The notes beneath the pieces are model-generated. The model did not search any database and had not been told where the DNA came from. It saw nothing but the letters and a program-made list of their open reading frames with translations. A program made the position numbers and the translations under genes. From the NCBI GenBank assembly GCA_044375955.1, contig JBILLS010000023.1, positions 1 to 33,026 of the forward strand: DNA of 33,026 nt, given 5' to 3'. The stretch is from VGCC01 sp044375955 (GTDB lineage Bacteria; Actinomycetota; Actinomycetes; S36-B12). Positions within the stretch are counted from its first letter, which is position 1. Each line of letters opens with the position of its first letter. Shown piece by piece: positions 22,535-30,651 of the stretch.

Positions 22535-24007
22535 ATGACCGACTGGCGCTCCCTCACCCCCACCTTCCGCTTCCCCACAGGCCTGCTCATCGATGGCCGC
22601 TGGGAACAGGGGTCGGGCTCACTCGACGTCATCAGCCCGATCGACGCCGCGCTCCTCGGGACCGTGGCCTCGGCCGACACATCCGACGTGGACCGGGCGG
22701 TCGGGGCCGCCCGTCGGGCCTTCGACGATGGACGATGGTCGGGAAAGGCACCGGCCGAGCGCAAGGAGATCCTCCTGCGTTGGGCGCATCTCTGTGAGGC
22801 GAACCGCGACCACCTGGCACTCGCCCACGCTCTCGAGATGGGTAAGCCCGCGCGCGAGGCGCACGCGGTGGACATGCGTGCGGTGATCCGCACCCTTCAA
22901 TGGTTCGGCGAAGCCATCGACAAGATCGTCGACGAGATGCCCCACGTTGCACCCGAGGCCCTCGCCATGGTGCAGCGCGAACCCGCCGGTGTCGTGGGTG
23001 CGGTGGTGCCGTGGAACTTCCCGCTCACCATGGCGGCGTGGAAACTCGCACCCGCCTTGGTCACGGGGTGCACCGTGGTCCTCAAGCCCGCAGAGCAGTC
23101 GCCGATCTCCGCACTTCTCCTCGCGGAGCTGGGTCTCGAGGCGGGGCTGCCCGACGGTGTGTTGAACGTGGTGAACGGCCCCGGCCACATCACCGGGCAG
23201 GCCCTCGGGCGTCACCCGGATGTCGATGTCCTCACCTTCACCGGGTCCACCGAGGTCGGGCGCAAGTTCATGGAGTACTCGGCGTCGTCAAACTTGAAGC
23301 GGGTGTGGCTGGAACTCGGGGGTAAGGGCGCCAACGTGGTCTTCCCCGATGCGGACCTGGACAAGGCCGCGCGCACCGCAGCCTGGTCGATCTTCTACAA
23401 CGCCGGTCAAATGTGCTCCGCCGGTTCGCGGCTCCTGGTGCACGAGTCAGTGCACGATGAAGTGGTGCGAACGGTGCTCGAGGTCGCGTCGAGCATGCAA
23501 CCGGGCAACCCTCTCGACCACGATGTGCCCCTCGGGAGCGTGGTGACCCATGAGCATCGTGACCGGATCCATTCGATGGTCCTCAGTGGCCTCCGCGAAT
23601 CCGGTGAGGCGCTGACAGGAGGAAGTCCAGTACTCGTCGACACCGGCGGCGCCTACTACCCGCCCACCGTCATCGACTCCGTTGCTCCGACCACGCTATT
23701 GGCGCAGCAGGAACTGTTCGGTCCGGTGCTCGCAGTCACGACCTTCCGCACGGAGGAGGAAGCCCTGGCGCTCGCGAACGGGACCCCGTACGGCCTTGCA
23801 TCCGCAGTGTGGACCACCGATCTCAACCGCGCGCATCGCTTCGCTCGATCCATGAAGTTCGGCGTAGTCTGGGTTAACTGTTACGAAGAGGGAGACCTGA
23901 CGGTGCCGTTTGGTGGGGTGAAGCTCTCGGGATTCGGACGCGACAAGTCCCTGCATGCCCTCGACAAGTTCTACGACATCAAGACCACCTGGATCGATCT
24001 GACATGA
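22535..24007 (+). CDS. PuuC-like aldehyde dehydrogenase
   Basis: 490-residue NAD(P)+-dependent aldehyde dehydrogenase with N161 (VPWNFP), nucleotide-site FTGSTEVG (235-242), general base E260 (LELGGKG) and nucleophile C294 (GQMCSAG). The C-terminal part, TVPFGG.K.SG.GRDKSLHALDKF, closely follows gamma-glutamyl-gamma-aminobutyraldehyde dehydrogenase (PuuC) of E. coli, matching a pathway with glutamylated amines. It would oxidise an amino- or glutamyl-aminoaldehyde to the acid. ATG 22535 gives the family N-terminus; no strong ribosome binding site is visible. It overlaps the GntR start by 4 bp (ATGA). Confidence 0.93.
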   Translation: MTDWRSLTPTFRFPTGLLIDGRWEQGSGSLDVISPIDAALLGTVASADTSDVDRAVGAARRAFDDGRWSGKAPAERKEILLRWAHLCEANRDHLALAHALEMGKPAREAHAVDMRAVIRTLQWFGEAIDKIVDEMPHVAPEALAMVQREPAGVVGAVVPWNFPLTMAAWKLAPALVTGCTVVLKPAEQSPISALLLAELGLEAGLPDGVLNVVNGPGHITGQALGRHPDVDVLTFTGSTEVGRKFMEYSASSNLKRVWLELGGKGANVVFPDADLDKAARTAAWSIFYNAGQMCSAGSRLLVHESVHDEVVRTVLEVASSMQPGNPLDHDVPLGSVVTHEHRDRIHSMVLSGLRESGEALTGGSPVLVDTGGAYYPPTVIDSVAPTTLLAQQELFGPVLAVTTFRTEEEALALANGTPYGLASAVWTTDLNRAHRFARSMKFGVVWVNCYEEGDLTVPFGGVKLSGFGRDKSLHALDKFYDIKTTWIDLT

Positions 24008-24672
24008 GCGATAACCGCCGGGTGCCTCGACGCCGGAACCTGTCTGAGGACGTGTCCGAGTACATCCGTGACGGGATCATGTCCGGTGCGCTGCGCCCCG
24101 GAACCCGGATCGATCAGGATGCCATTGCAGGCGAACTGGGCGTGAGTCGACTGCCCGTGCGCGAGGCGCTCATCAGCCTGGACAAGGAGGGCTTGATCAA
24201 CACCATCCCCCGCCGGGGTGCTTTCGTGGCGAGGATGGAACGTGAGGATGTCCTGGACCATTACCAACTGTTCGGTCAGGTGGCGGGACTCGCCGCCGCT
24301 CGGGCGGCTGCCAGGCTGAGTGATGCGGACATCGAGCAACTCGTCGATGTGCACGGTCGCATGCATGCCACCGCCAATCGAGACGAGCAGCGCAAGCTCA
24401 ACGATGAGTTCCACCGCATCATCAACAGAGCGGCGGGAAGTGCGCGGATCACGAGCATGGTCGGTCTGCTCTCCCGTTCACTTCCCATGCCCTACGTGGA
24501 TTTCCCGGACACGTGGCTGGACGAGGCCGACCGTCAGCACCTGGAGATCATCGAGGCGCTGAGAAGGCGTGACACCTTGGCGGCTCAGCGGGCCATGGAG
24601 CAGCACATCAACCTGAGTGGCCGTCATGCCGTCAACGTCCTGGAAGGTATGGGTTTCTTCTCGCCCGAGTGA
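24004..24672 (+). CDS. GntR-family regulator, FCD subfamily
   Basis: 222 residues. The winged helix is at about 14-76, with GTRIDQDAIAGELGVSRLPVREALISLDKEGL, the standard GntR pattern. The C-terminal FCD ligand domain has candidate metal ligands H137 (DEFH), H179 (RQH) and H201 (EQH), with N133 where Asp is common. Ligands are usually small carboxylates. It is coupled to ALDH by ATGA overlap, so it is made with the enzyme it likely controls, through the inverted repeat at 22487-22510. A related role in secondary amine catabolism is known for PipR-type regulators in mycobacteria, but homology to PipR itself is not claimed. It ends 1 bp from the convergent EamA gene. Confidence 0.92.
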   Translation: MSDNRRVPRRRNLSEDVSEYIRDGIMSGALRPGTRIDQDAIAGELGVSRLPVREALISLDKEGLINTIPRRGAFVARMEREDVLDHYQLFGQVAGLAAARAAARLSDADIEQLVDVHGRMHATANRDEQRKLNDEFHRIINRAAGSARITSMVGLLSRSLPMPYVDFPDTWLDEADRQHLEIIEALRRRDTLAAQRAMEQHINLSGRHAVNVLEGMGFFSPE

Positions 24673-24673
24673 C

Positions 24674-25624
24674 TCACCGGGAGCGTTCGGCGATCACCAC
24701 GCCCGTGAGAATCAGTGCTCCACCGATGATCTGAATCCACGTCAGGGATTCACCGAGGACGACCCATGCGATGAGGATCGCGAGCAGAGGTTCGGTGAGT
24801 CCGACGGTGGATGCCTGGGAAGCCCGCAGGTACTTCAGTGCCACGACCACGAGCCAGAAGGGAATGATCGTCCCGAGGATGACCATCCACGTCGCCAAGA
24901 CCCACAGCGGAACGGACACACCCTCGACGGGCGCGGTGCCGACGAACGTGGACCAGGGGAACGTCCACCACGGCTGGGTGACGACCCAGAACAGGGATGC
25001 AGCACCGAATCCCCACATCGTCAGTGACACCGGATCGCGCGGTTCGGGTCGTCGCACCTCCCGATCGCCGAGGATGTAATAGATGGCGAGTGCCACAGCG
25101 GCTCCCGCAGCGGCGAAGACGCCGACGGGATTGAGGGTGAACCCCTGCCATACCTGCGCGACCAGGCTCAGGCCGATCAGGGCGACCACGAGCGCGAGCC
25201 ACACGGTGGCTCGGGTGGGTTCCCGGTATCCGAAGCGGAACCACAGCGCGACCAGGATCGGCGCGGTGAACTCGATGAGCAGCGCCACTCCCACCGGGAG
25301 GTACTGCAGGGCGACGAAATAGAGGTACTGGGTCATCGCGACGCCTGCGATGCCATAGACGAGGAGAGGCAGGATCTCCTGCCGCCGGAGTCGCAGCGCT
25401 CGGGGCCGGGTCAGGGCGACGACGAGGAGCAGAATCACGAATGCTCCGGTCACGCGCAGCTGGGAGAGGCGTGCGGGATCGAGACCGTCGAGCAAGAGGG
25501 TCTTCGAGACGGTCCCGTTGATGGCGAAGAACAGGGCTGCGCCGAGATAGAGGAGGTAGCCCCGGAGCCTGTGGGGAGTTTGTGAGAGGCGGACCCCTGG
25601 AAGTGGTTCGACGAGGTCGCTCAT
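24674..25624 (-). CDS. EamA/DMT-family transporter
   Basis: 316 residues with ten hydrophobic segments in two repeated halves, the drug/metabolite transporter layout (first half from GYLLYLGAALFFAINGTVSK, second from NPVGVFAAAGAAVALAIYY). The terminal TVGLTEPLLAILIAWVVLGE followed by GGALILTGVV is a strong EamA signature. It is probably a metabolite exporter of the inner membrane. ATG 25624 is preceded by GGAGGT; the frame stays open upstream to 25747 but crosses the GlgC promoter and start. Minus-strand TAGGCT (25659-25654) is a likely -10 box. It is divergent from GlgC. Cargo unknown; it may belong to the cluster or to the general genome background. Confidence 0.9.
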   Translation of the reverse strand: MSDLVEPLPGVRLSQTPHRLRGYLLYLGAALFFAINGTVSKTLLLDGLDPARLSQLRVTGAFVILLLVVALTRPRALRLRRQEILPLLVYGIAGVAMTQYLYFVALQYLPVGVALLIEFTAPILVALWFRFGYREPTRATVWLALVVALIGLSLVAQVWQGFTLNPVGVFAAAGAAVALAIYYILGDREVRRPEPRDPVSLTMWGFGAASLFWVVTQPWWTFPWSTFVGTAPVEGVSVPLWVLATWMVILGTIIPFWLVVVALKYLRASQASTVGLTEPLLAILIAWVVLGESLTWIQIIGGALILTGVVIAERSR

Positions 25625-25652
25625 AGTCGGTGGAGACCTCCGCGCACGCAGG

Positions 25653-25680
25653 GAGCCTAGGCCCACACGCGAGTAGGCTC
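25653..25680. promoter_or_regulatory. Divergent EamA / GlgC promoters with mirrored -10 boxes
   Basis: GAGCCTA (25653-25659) and TAGGCTC (25674-25680) are perfect inverted repeats 14 bp apart. Each contains TAGGCT as a -10 box, one per strand. The plus-strand box ends 6 nt before the GlgC GTG (25686), implying a leaderless mRNA; the minus-strand box serves EamA with a leader and a ribosome binding site. The symmetry may also be a binding site. Confidence 0.55.
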
Positions 25681-25685
25681 GCACC

Positions 25686-26909
25686 GTGAGTGCGGATCCG
25701 CACGTGCTGTGCATGGTCCTTGCTGGTGGCGAGGGCAAGCGCCTCATGCCCCTGACCGCGGATCGCGCGAAACCGGCCGTGCCGTTCGGTGGCTCCTACC
25801 GTCTCATCGACTTCGTGCTCTCCAATCTCATCAACGCGGGATTGCGGCGCGTGTGCGTGCTGACCCAGTACAAGTCACACTCACTCGATCGTCACGTGAC
25901 ACAAACCTGGCGAATGCCCACGCTCCTCGGTGACTACGTCACCCCGGTCCCGGCGCAGCAGCGCCTTGGACCCCGGTGGTTCACCGGAAGTGCGGATGCG
26001 ATCTACCAGAGCCTGAACCTGGTCTTCGACGAGGCACCGACACACGTCGCGGTTTTCGGCGCCGATCACGTCTACCGCATGGATCCGATGCAGATGATCC
26101 GCGCGCACATCGAGGGAGGTGCCGGTGTCACGGTGGCTGGGATTCGCATGCCGCGCGCGGTCGCGCACCAATTCGGTGTAATCCAGGTGGGAGCCGATGG
26201 GCGCACGATCGAGAACTTCCTGGAGAAGCCGTCGGATCCTCCCGCGATCCCCGGTCAGGAGAACGAGTCCTTCATCTCGATGGGCAATTACATCTTCAGC
26301 ACGGACGTGCTGCTCGAGGCCCTGCGTGAGGATGCAGCCGACCCGACCTCCCTGCACGATATGGGAGGCAACATCATTCCGATGCTGACCGCCCGAGGTG
26401 CCGCGCAGGTCTACGACTTCGCGGAGAACATCGTCCCCGGCGCCACCGAACGTGATCGTGGTTACTGGCGGGATGTCGGGACGCTGGACAGCTATCACGA
26501 CGCTCACATGGATCTGGTGTCCGTCCACCCCATCTTCAACCTGTACAACCGAAGGTGGCCGATCCTCAGCTACATCACTCCATTGCCTCCCGCGAAATTC
26601 GTCGAGGGAGGCAATGCACACGAGTCCATGGTGGGGGCGGGCAGCATCATCAGCGGCGCCCACGTGCGCACTTCGGTCATTTCCTCGAACGTCTCCATCG
26701 AATCGGGTGCCTACATCGAAGGCAGTGTGCTCATGCCGGGTGTCAAGGTCGGCCGTAATGCTGTCGTGCGTCGCGCCATCCTCGACAAGAACGTCACCAT
26801 TCCCGACAATGCGCAGATCGGAGTCGATCTTGAAAGGGACCGCGGGATCTACACCGTGAGTGAGGGTGGCGTCGTCGTCCTGGGTAAGGGCGTGACCGCA
26901 GTCACGTGA
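25686..26909 (+). CDS. glgC: Glucose-1-phosphate adenylyltransferase (ADP-glucose pyrophosphorylase)
   Basis: 407 residues, full length. It makes ADP-glucose from ATP and glucose-1-phosphate, the first step of bacterial glycogen synthesis, in the cytoplasm. The nucleotide-binding motif VLAGGEGKRLMPLT is at 11-24, then KPAVPFGG, the catalytic GADHVYRMDP, the sugar-binding FLEKPSDPP, and a C-terminal left-handed beta-helix with hexapeptide repeats (VEGGNAHESMVGAGSIISG region to the end). The start is GTG 25686, 6 nt after TAGGCT, and no ribosome binding site is present. The last bases overlap the trypsin-like gene as GTGA. No glgA lies in the window. Confidence 0.97.
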   Translation: MSADPHVLCMVLAGGEGKRLMPLTADRAKPAVPFGGSYRLIDFVLSNLINAGLRRVCVLTQYKSHSLDRHVTQTWRMPTLLGDYVTPVPAQQRLGPRWFTGSADAIYQSLNLVFDEAPTHVAVFGADHVYRMDPMQMIRAHIEGGAGVTVAGIRMPRAVAHQFGVIQVGADGRTIENFLEKPSDPPAIPGQENESFISMGNYIFSTDVLLEALREDAADPTSLHDMGGNIIPMLTARGAAQVYDFAENIVPGATERDRGYWRDVGTLDSYHDAHMDLVSVHPIFNLYNRRWPILSYITPLPPAKFVEGGNAHESMVGAGSIISGAHVRTSVISSNVSIESGAYIEGSVLMPGVKVGRNAVVRRAILDKNVTIPDNAQIGVDLERDRGIYTVSEGGVVVLGKGVTAVT

Positions 26910-28219
26910 GAAGGCCACTCGTCAGGGCGTATGGCATCGCGTTCCTCCTCGTCGCGCTCGTCGCCGCGAACCCGGCGGCAGGCGCCCAACCCACAGCGCA
27001 ACCCCGCGTTGTGGGAGGTGCACCCGTTCCCATCTCCGCAGCACCGTGGCAGGTGGCCCTCTACATCGGCAACAACTCCTTCTGCGGCGGATCATTGATT
27101 TCATCCACCTGGGTGCTGACCGCTGCACACTGCCTGGCGGGTGCACCTTCACCACGGGTGTTCATCGGCAAGGCGAATCTGAATCAGCGATCGGATGCCG
27201 ACGAATACCCCGTACTGCGAACGCTCATCCACCCCGGGTATGACGCCACCCGCTACACCGCGGATCTCGCCCTCATCGAACTCGGGAAACCGATCACCCC
27301 GAGTGAATCCATCGGCATCATCCCGTTGCCCGCAACACAGGATCCGCAGACCTGGCCCGCGGTCGGCACACCGGCGCGGATCAGCGGGTGGGGGGCACCC
27401 ACCTTCGGTGGAAGTGCTGTCACCGACCTCCGGCAGGCGACGGTGCAGGTCCTCGTCGGTCCCGCGGGAGGGACGTGCGGTGACTACGGGTCCGGCTACG
27501 ACCTTCGCGCCACGATCTGCGCGGGTGTGCCACAGGGGGGCATCGACACCTGTCAGGGAGATAGCGGCGGGCCATTCGTGATCGACGTTGCCGGGACACC
27601 GACACTCGCCGGCGTCACGAGCGTCGGGAACGATTGCGGCCAGGCCGCGTTCCCCGGCATCTACACGCGCGTCACCACATACCTGGACTGGATCCGCTCC
27701 GTCGTCCCGCTCCCCGCGGCCGCCCCGAATCCACCCTCAGGTGTGGGGGTCACCGCGGAATCCCTGGGTCGCGTGGCGGTGAGATGGACCGCGCCGTCAG
27801 CGAACGGCTCACCGATCACGGGCTACACGGCGACTGCCGGCGAACGTTCCTGCACGACGACCGACGTGACCTGTGTCATCGAGGGTGTCCCCTCGGGAGC
27901 CCCCGTCCCGGTGACCGTCACGGCCAGCAACGCGGCCGGCACCAGTGCGGCATCGGCACCCCTCGAGGTCGTCCCCGTCGATGGAGTCACCACAGTCGGG
28001 GCCATGGTCCGCGACACCCGGCTCGAGACCTGGGCCGGTATTCCGCGAAGGCAGGGTGACCGCATCGCCTTGCGTGTCGCATCGGCATCTCGGGGCATCT
28101 GCGCAGTGAGCGGAGATCGTGTGCGGATGCGGGCGCCGGGGTTGTGCACCGTTCGGCTGGTGGTGACCAGAGTTGAGGGGTCTCGCACCCGAGCGACCGC
28201 GTACGTCAGCGTCCGATGA
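26906..28219 (+). CDS. Secreted trypsin-like serine protease (S1) with fibronectin type III domain
   Basis: 437 residues. A signal peptide (about 1-27, cleavage after AGA) is followed by a short propeptide and an activation site R34-V35 (PRVVGG). The chymotrypsin-fold domain (35-266) has the complete triad H75 (TAAHC), D120 (TADLAL) and S220 (GDSGGP), and D214 six residues before S220 gives trypsin-like Arg/Lys preference. Next come a fibronectin type III domain (about 272-357) and a further beta-rich C-terminal domain with a Cys pair. It is likely exported and self-activated. The start is GTG 26906, overlapping the glgC stop, which couples a cytoplasmic enzyme to a secreted protease. No cell-wall anchor motif is seen. 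Confidence 0.92.
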   Translation: MRRPLVRAYGIAFLLVALVAANPAAGAQPTAQPRVVGGAPVPISAAPWQVALYIGNNSFCGGSLISSTWVLTAAHCLAGAPSPRVFIGKANLNQRSDADEYPVLRTLIHPGYDATRYTADLALIELGKPITPSESIGIIPLPATQDPQTWPAVGTPARISGWGAPTFGGSAVTDLRQATVQVLVGPAGGTCGDYGSGYDLRATICAGVPQGGIDTCQGDSGGPFVIDVAGTPTLAGVTSVGNDCGQAAFPGIYTRVTTYLDWIRSVVPLPAAAPNPPSGVGVTAESLGRVAVRWTAPSANGSPITGYTATAGERSCTTTDVTCVIEGVPSGAPVPVTVTASNAAGTSAASAPLEVVPVDGVTTVGAMVRDTRLETWAGIPRRQGDRIALRVASASRGICAVSGDRVRMRAPGLCTVRLVVTRVEGSRTRATAYVSVR

Positions 28220-28226
28220 TTCGAGC

Positions 28227-28249
28227 CGCACGTATCACGATCACGTGCG
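28227..28249. terminator. Hairpin between convergent protease and NUDIX genes
   Basis: CGCACGT (28227-28233) pairs with ACGTGCG (28243-28249) over a 9-nt loop, just after the protease stop and running into the last codons of the NUDIX gene. It could serve both strands. There is no U-run, so this is a tentative call. Confidence 0.4.
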
Positions 28250-29143
28250 TTCGGGTGCCGGGTACCTCTCTATTCCGACTACATCGCCGCGAACGTCTCG
28301 GTGGATAACTACGAAAGAAGCCGGAGCGACCCGGGGATCCCAACTGCTGTCGTCGGGGATGCCCACCTGGGTGGCGAGGGCATCGAAGAGAGTTGGGAGG
28401 ACCGGTCTGTGGCTGACCACGACGGTTGGTTCGTGTCTGGCGTACAACTCGACGATGCGCCGTGCTGCCTCCCCGGAATCCGCGTCATGCGCATGCTCGG
28501 TGAGTGATGGCTCCAGAACCGTCTCCACCTCGATTCGCCTGGTGAAGGGTCGCACGGTCGCGGTGCATCGTTTGGCCGATGAGGAGTGGACTTTTCGAAC
28601 ACCGAATGCTTCAAGCAGGGGAGAGAGCGCCTTTGCCTCGCCGCGGCCGCGCCCGGAGAGGGGGCGATCGGCGTCATTGTCGCCGGTGAAGTCGGATCGC
28701 TTGATCGCCTTCGCGTGGCGGAGGAGGATGAAAGGTGTCGTGGATGGCAGGGACGCGGCTCGCTGCACAAGCTCCACATCGGCGGGGTAGGTCAGGTGTG
28801 ATGCGGCGTCCTTGATGGGCACCCATGCGATCGAGTCGACCTCGTCATCGGGTGCGAACCCCTCGTCACCCACCACCTCGGCGAGCCAGTAGTCGACCCG
28901 CTTGGGGCGGCCGGCTGCGACGTATTCCATGGACCCGACGCAGGGACCCAACCTGACCTGATAGCCGGTCTCCTCATCGCATTCGCGGACTGCGGCCGCC
29001 AGGATGTGTTCACCGAACTCGACCTTGCCCTTCGGCAGTGACCAGTCCGCGCGATGTGGACGATGCACGGTGAGCACCTCGCGCTTACGCGATTTCCCAC
29101 GCAGAACCACAACCCCCGCCGCGCGGAGGATGTCCTCGACCAC
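28241..29143 (-). CDS. NUDIX hydrolase fused to SixA-type histidine phosphatase (MutT1-like)
   Basis: 300 residues, two domains. The N-terminal NUDIX domain has the full box G39-x5-E45-x7-REC-x-EE-x-G-Y (39-61). The C-terminal histidine phosphatase domain starts at LLRHAKA (R142, H143) and has a second histidine in VVSHRP. The same fusion is the mycobacterial MutT1, which acts on oxidised guanine nucleotides and diadenosine polyphosphates; that function is assumed by homology. The start is GTG 29143, 2 bp after the CYTH/CHAD stop, with TGGAG upstream. It is last in the mshD-ppk1-CYTH/CHAD operon, a setting that is common in actinobacteria. Confidence 0.92.
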   Translation of the reverse strand: MVEDILRAAGVVVLRGKSRKREVLTVHRPHRADWSLPKGKVEFGEHILAAAVRECDEETGYQVRLGPCVGSMEYVAAGRPKRVDYWLAEVVGDEGFAPDDEVDSIAWVPIKDAASHLTYPADVELVQRAASLPSTTPFILLRHAKAIKRSDFTGDNDADRPLSGRGRGEAKALSPLLEAFGVRKVHSSSAKRCTATVRPFTRRIEVETVLEPSLTEHAHDADSGEAARRIVELYARHEPTVVVSHRPVLPTLFDALATQVGIPDDSSWDPRVAPASFVVIHRDVRGDVVGIERYPAPERT

Positions 29144-29145
29144 GT

Positions 29146-30651
29146 CTACTCCAGTCCTGCCTTATGTGCCGCATGTACGACGTCGGGCCACAGACGTCTG
29201 AATTCCTTGCGGAAATCACGCTGCCGTTCCGCCTCGTGCTGGCTCATCATGCCAAGGGCGAAGGCTTCCTGAGTGCTCGTCTCCGAACCTGAGGCGAGGG
29301 AGCGGAGAACGGTGCGCGCCACATGGGCGTCCTGGTGCGTCCCCAGCAGGTCGGTGACCTTCGCGAGGGCGCCGGCACACGCGAGCATGGTTTTGCCCAT
29401 GACCGGGCCAAGTCCCTCCGCCGCATACCGGGCCTTCTTGGCGAGGATGCGCACTTCATGCCACTGCTCGTCCGGTGCGGCCATGTCGAGTCCGTCGACC
29501 CGGGTCGCCAGACGGCGCCATGTGCGTCGGACCCGGGGGAGCAGGACTTCATCGACCGGACGGAAGGCGTCATCGGTCACGGGAGGCTCACCCACACAAG
29601 CGATCAGGTCCTCGATGAGTTGATCATGCCGATCGGTGCGCAAGGCCGCCATGACGCTGGCCCTGGCGGCCGGCATGCGTCGCTCGAACCAGCGGTCCAC
29701 CGCGCCGAGGGCCGCGTGGCGGTCCTCCTCTTCGCTGAGTGCGGATCCGAGTTCCACGAGCAGGGCGTGAATGACCTCGGTATCGCGCACCGCACCCAAC
29801 TCCCGTGCGAGCCACGCCAGGTCCTCGCGCACCGGTGCCACCGCATCCGCATCCAGGAGGGAGCGATACGTACTGAAGGTGCTGCGCAGCCTGCGGGCTG
29901 CCACCCGCATCTGGTGCACCGAGTCGGGCAGGTCGCGGCGGACCGCGATGTCCGAGGTCAGCAGGTGCCGGACATGGCGCGCCAGCACCGACCGCAGGGC
30001 ATCGACAGCGAGGCCGTCGGGTCCGACAGTGGGGAACTCGGGCACTTCCGGCGGTCCCGGGTCGCCGAGGGCGGCGGTCGCCTTGCTCAGCGAACTGGGC
30101 ACGGCCCCGGACAGCTCCAGCTGCTCGCCGATCACGGTGACCGCTGCGTGCGCCGCCGGTGAATCGGCCACCAACTCCAGTTCGAGTTCCCGGAAGGACG
30201 CCTGAATGCCGGCACCGGATGCCTTGACGTGGTCGTCCACGAGTTCCACGAGCGCTTCATCGGTGGGCGATGAGATCAGGCGAGGTGTGCGCCGGGTGGT
30301 GACGTGCGCGCGGTGGACGAGATCCTCCCCGCGGAGCAGCGGGGTGAGGATCTGCACGAGTTCCGTGGGCACGTCATCGCCATGCGACTGCACGCGGATC
30401 TCATCCCGGGTGGTGTGATCCGCACCGAGCACGGGCACCTTGGCATGCCATCCGTCATCCGCTCCACCTGATCGCCGTCGCAGCGTGATGCCCCAGCGCA
30501 GGAGCGTCGTGCGCTCGGTGTCGTAGTAGTCCGCTTCGAGAGTCATCGTGGGCTGGATGCTGACGCGAAAGCCCAGGGCATCGAGATCTGGGAGCACGAA
30601 GTCGGGGTTCACCCGGAACTTGAACTCAGTCTCGCGAAACTCCTCGGTCAC
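29146..30651 (-). CDS. CYTH and CHAD domain protein
   Basis: 501 residues. The N-terminal CYTH domain carries the ExExK signature at E7-E9-K11 (ETEFKF) with further charged strands to about residue 200. The CHAD domain (about 215-495) is helical and rich in conserved His and Arg, including HQMRVAARRLRSTFSTYR and the late ILAKKARYAAEGL. CHAD domains bind polyphosphate and CYTH proteins act on triphosphates, in agreement with the PPK1 neighbour. The start is GTG 30651, overlapping the ppk1 stop by 4 bp (GTGA). It is expected to be cytoplasmic or polyphosphate-granule-associated. Whether the CYTH part is an active triphosphatase is not known. Confidence 0.93.
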   Translation of the reverse strand: MTEEFRETEFKFRVNPDFVLPDLDALGFRVSIQPTMTLEADYYDTERTTLLRWGITLRRRSGGADDGWHAKVPVLGADHTTRDEIRVQSHGDDVPTELVQILTPLLRGEDLVHRAHVTTRRTPRLISSPTDEALVELVDDHVKASGAGIQASFRELELELVADSPAAHAAVTVIGEQLELSGAVPSSLSKATAALGDPGPPEVPEFPTVGPDGLAVDALRSVLARHVRHLLTSDIAVRRDLPDSVHQMRVAARRLRSTFSTYRSLLDADAVAPVREDLAWLARELGAVRDTEVIHALLVELGSALSEEEDRHAALGAVDRWFERRMPAARASVMAALRTDRHDQLIEDLIACVGEPPVTDDAFRPVDEVLLPRVRRTWRRLATRVDGLDMAAPDEQWHEVRILAKKARYAAEGLGPVMGKTMLACAGALAKVTDLLGTHQDAHVARTVLRSLASGSETSTQEAFALGMMSQHEAERQRDFRKEFRRLWPDVVHAAHKAGLE

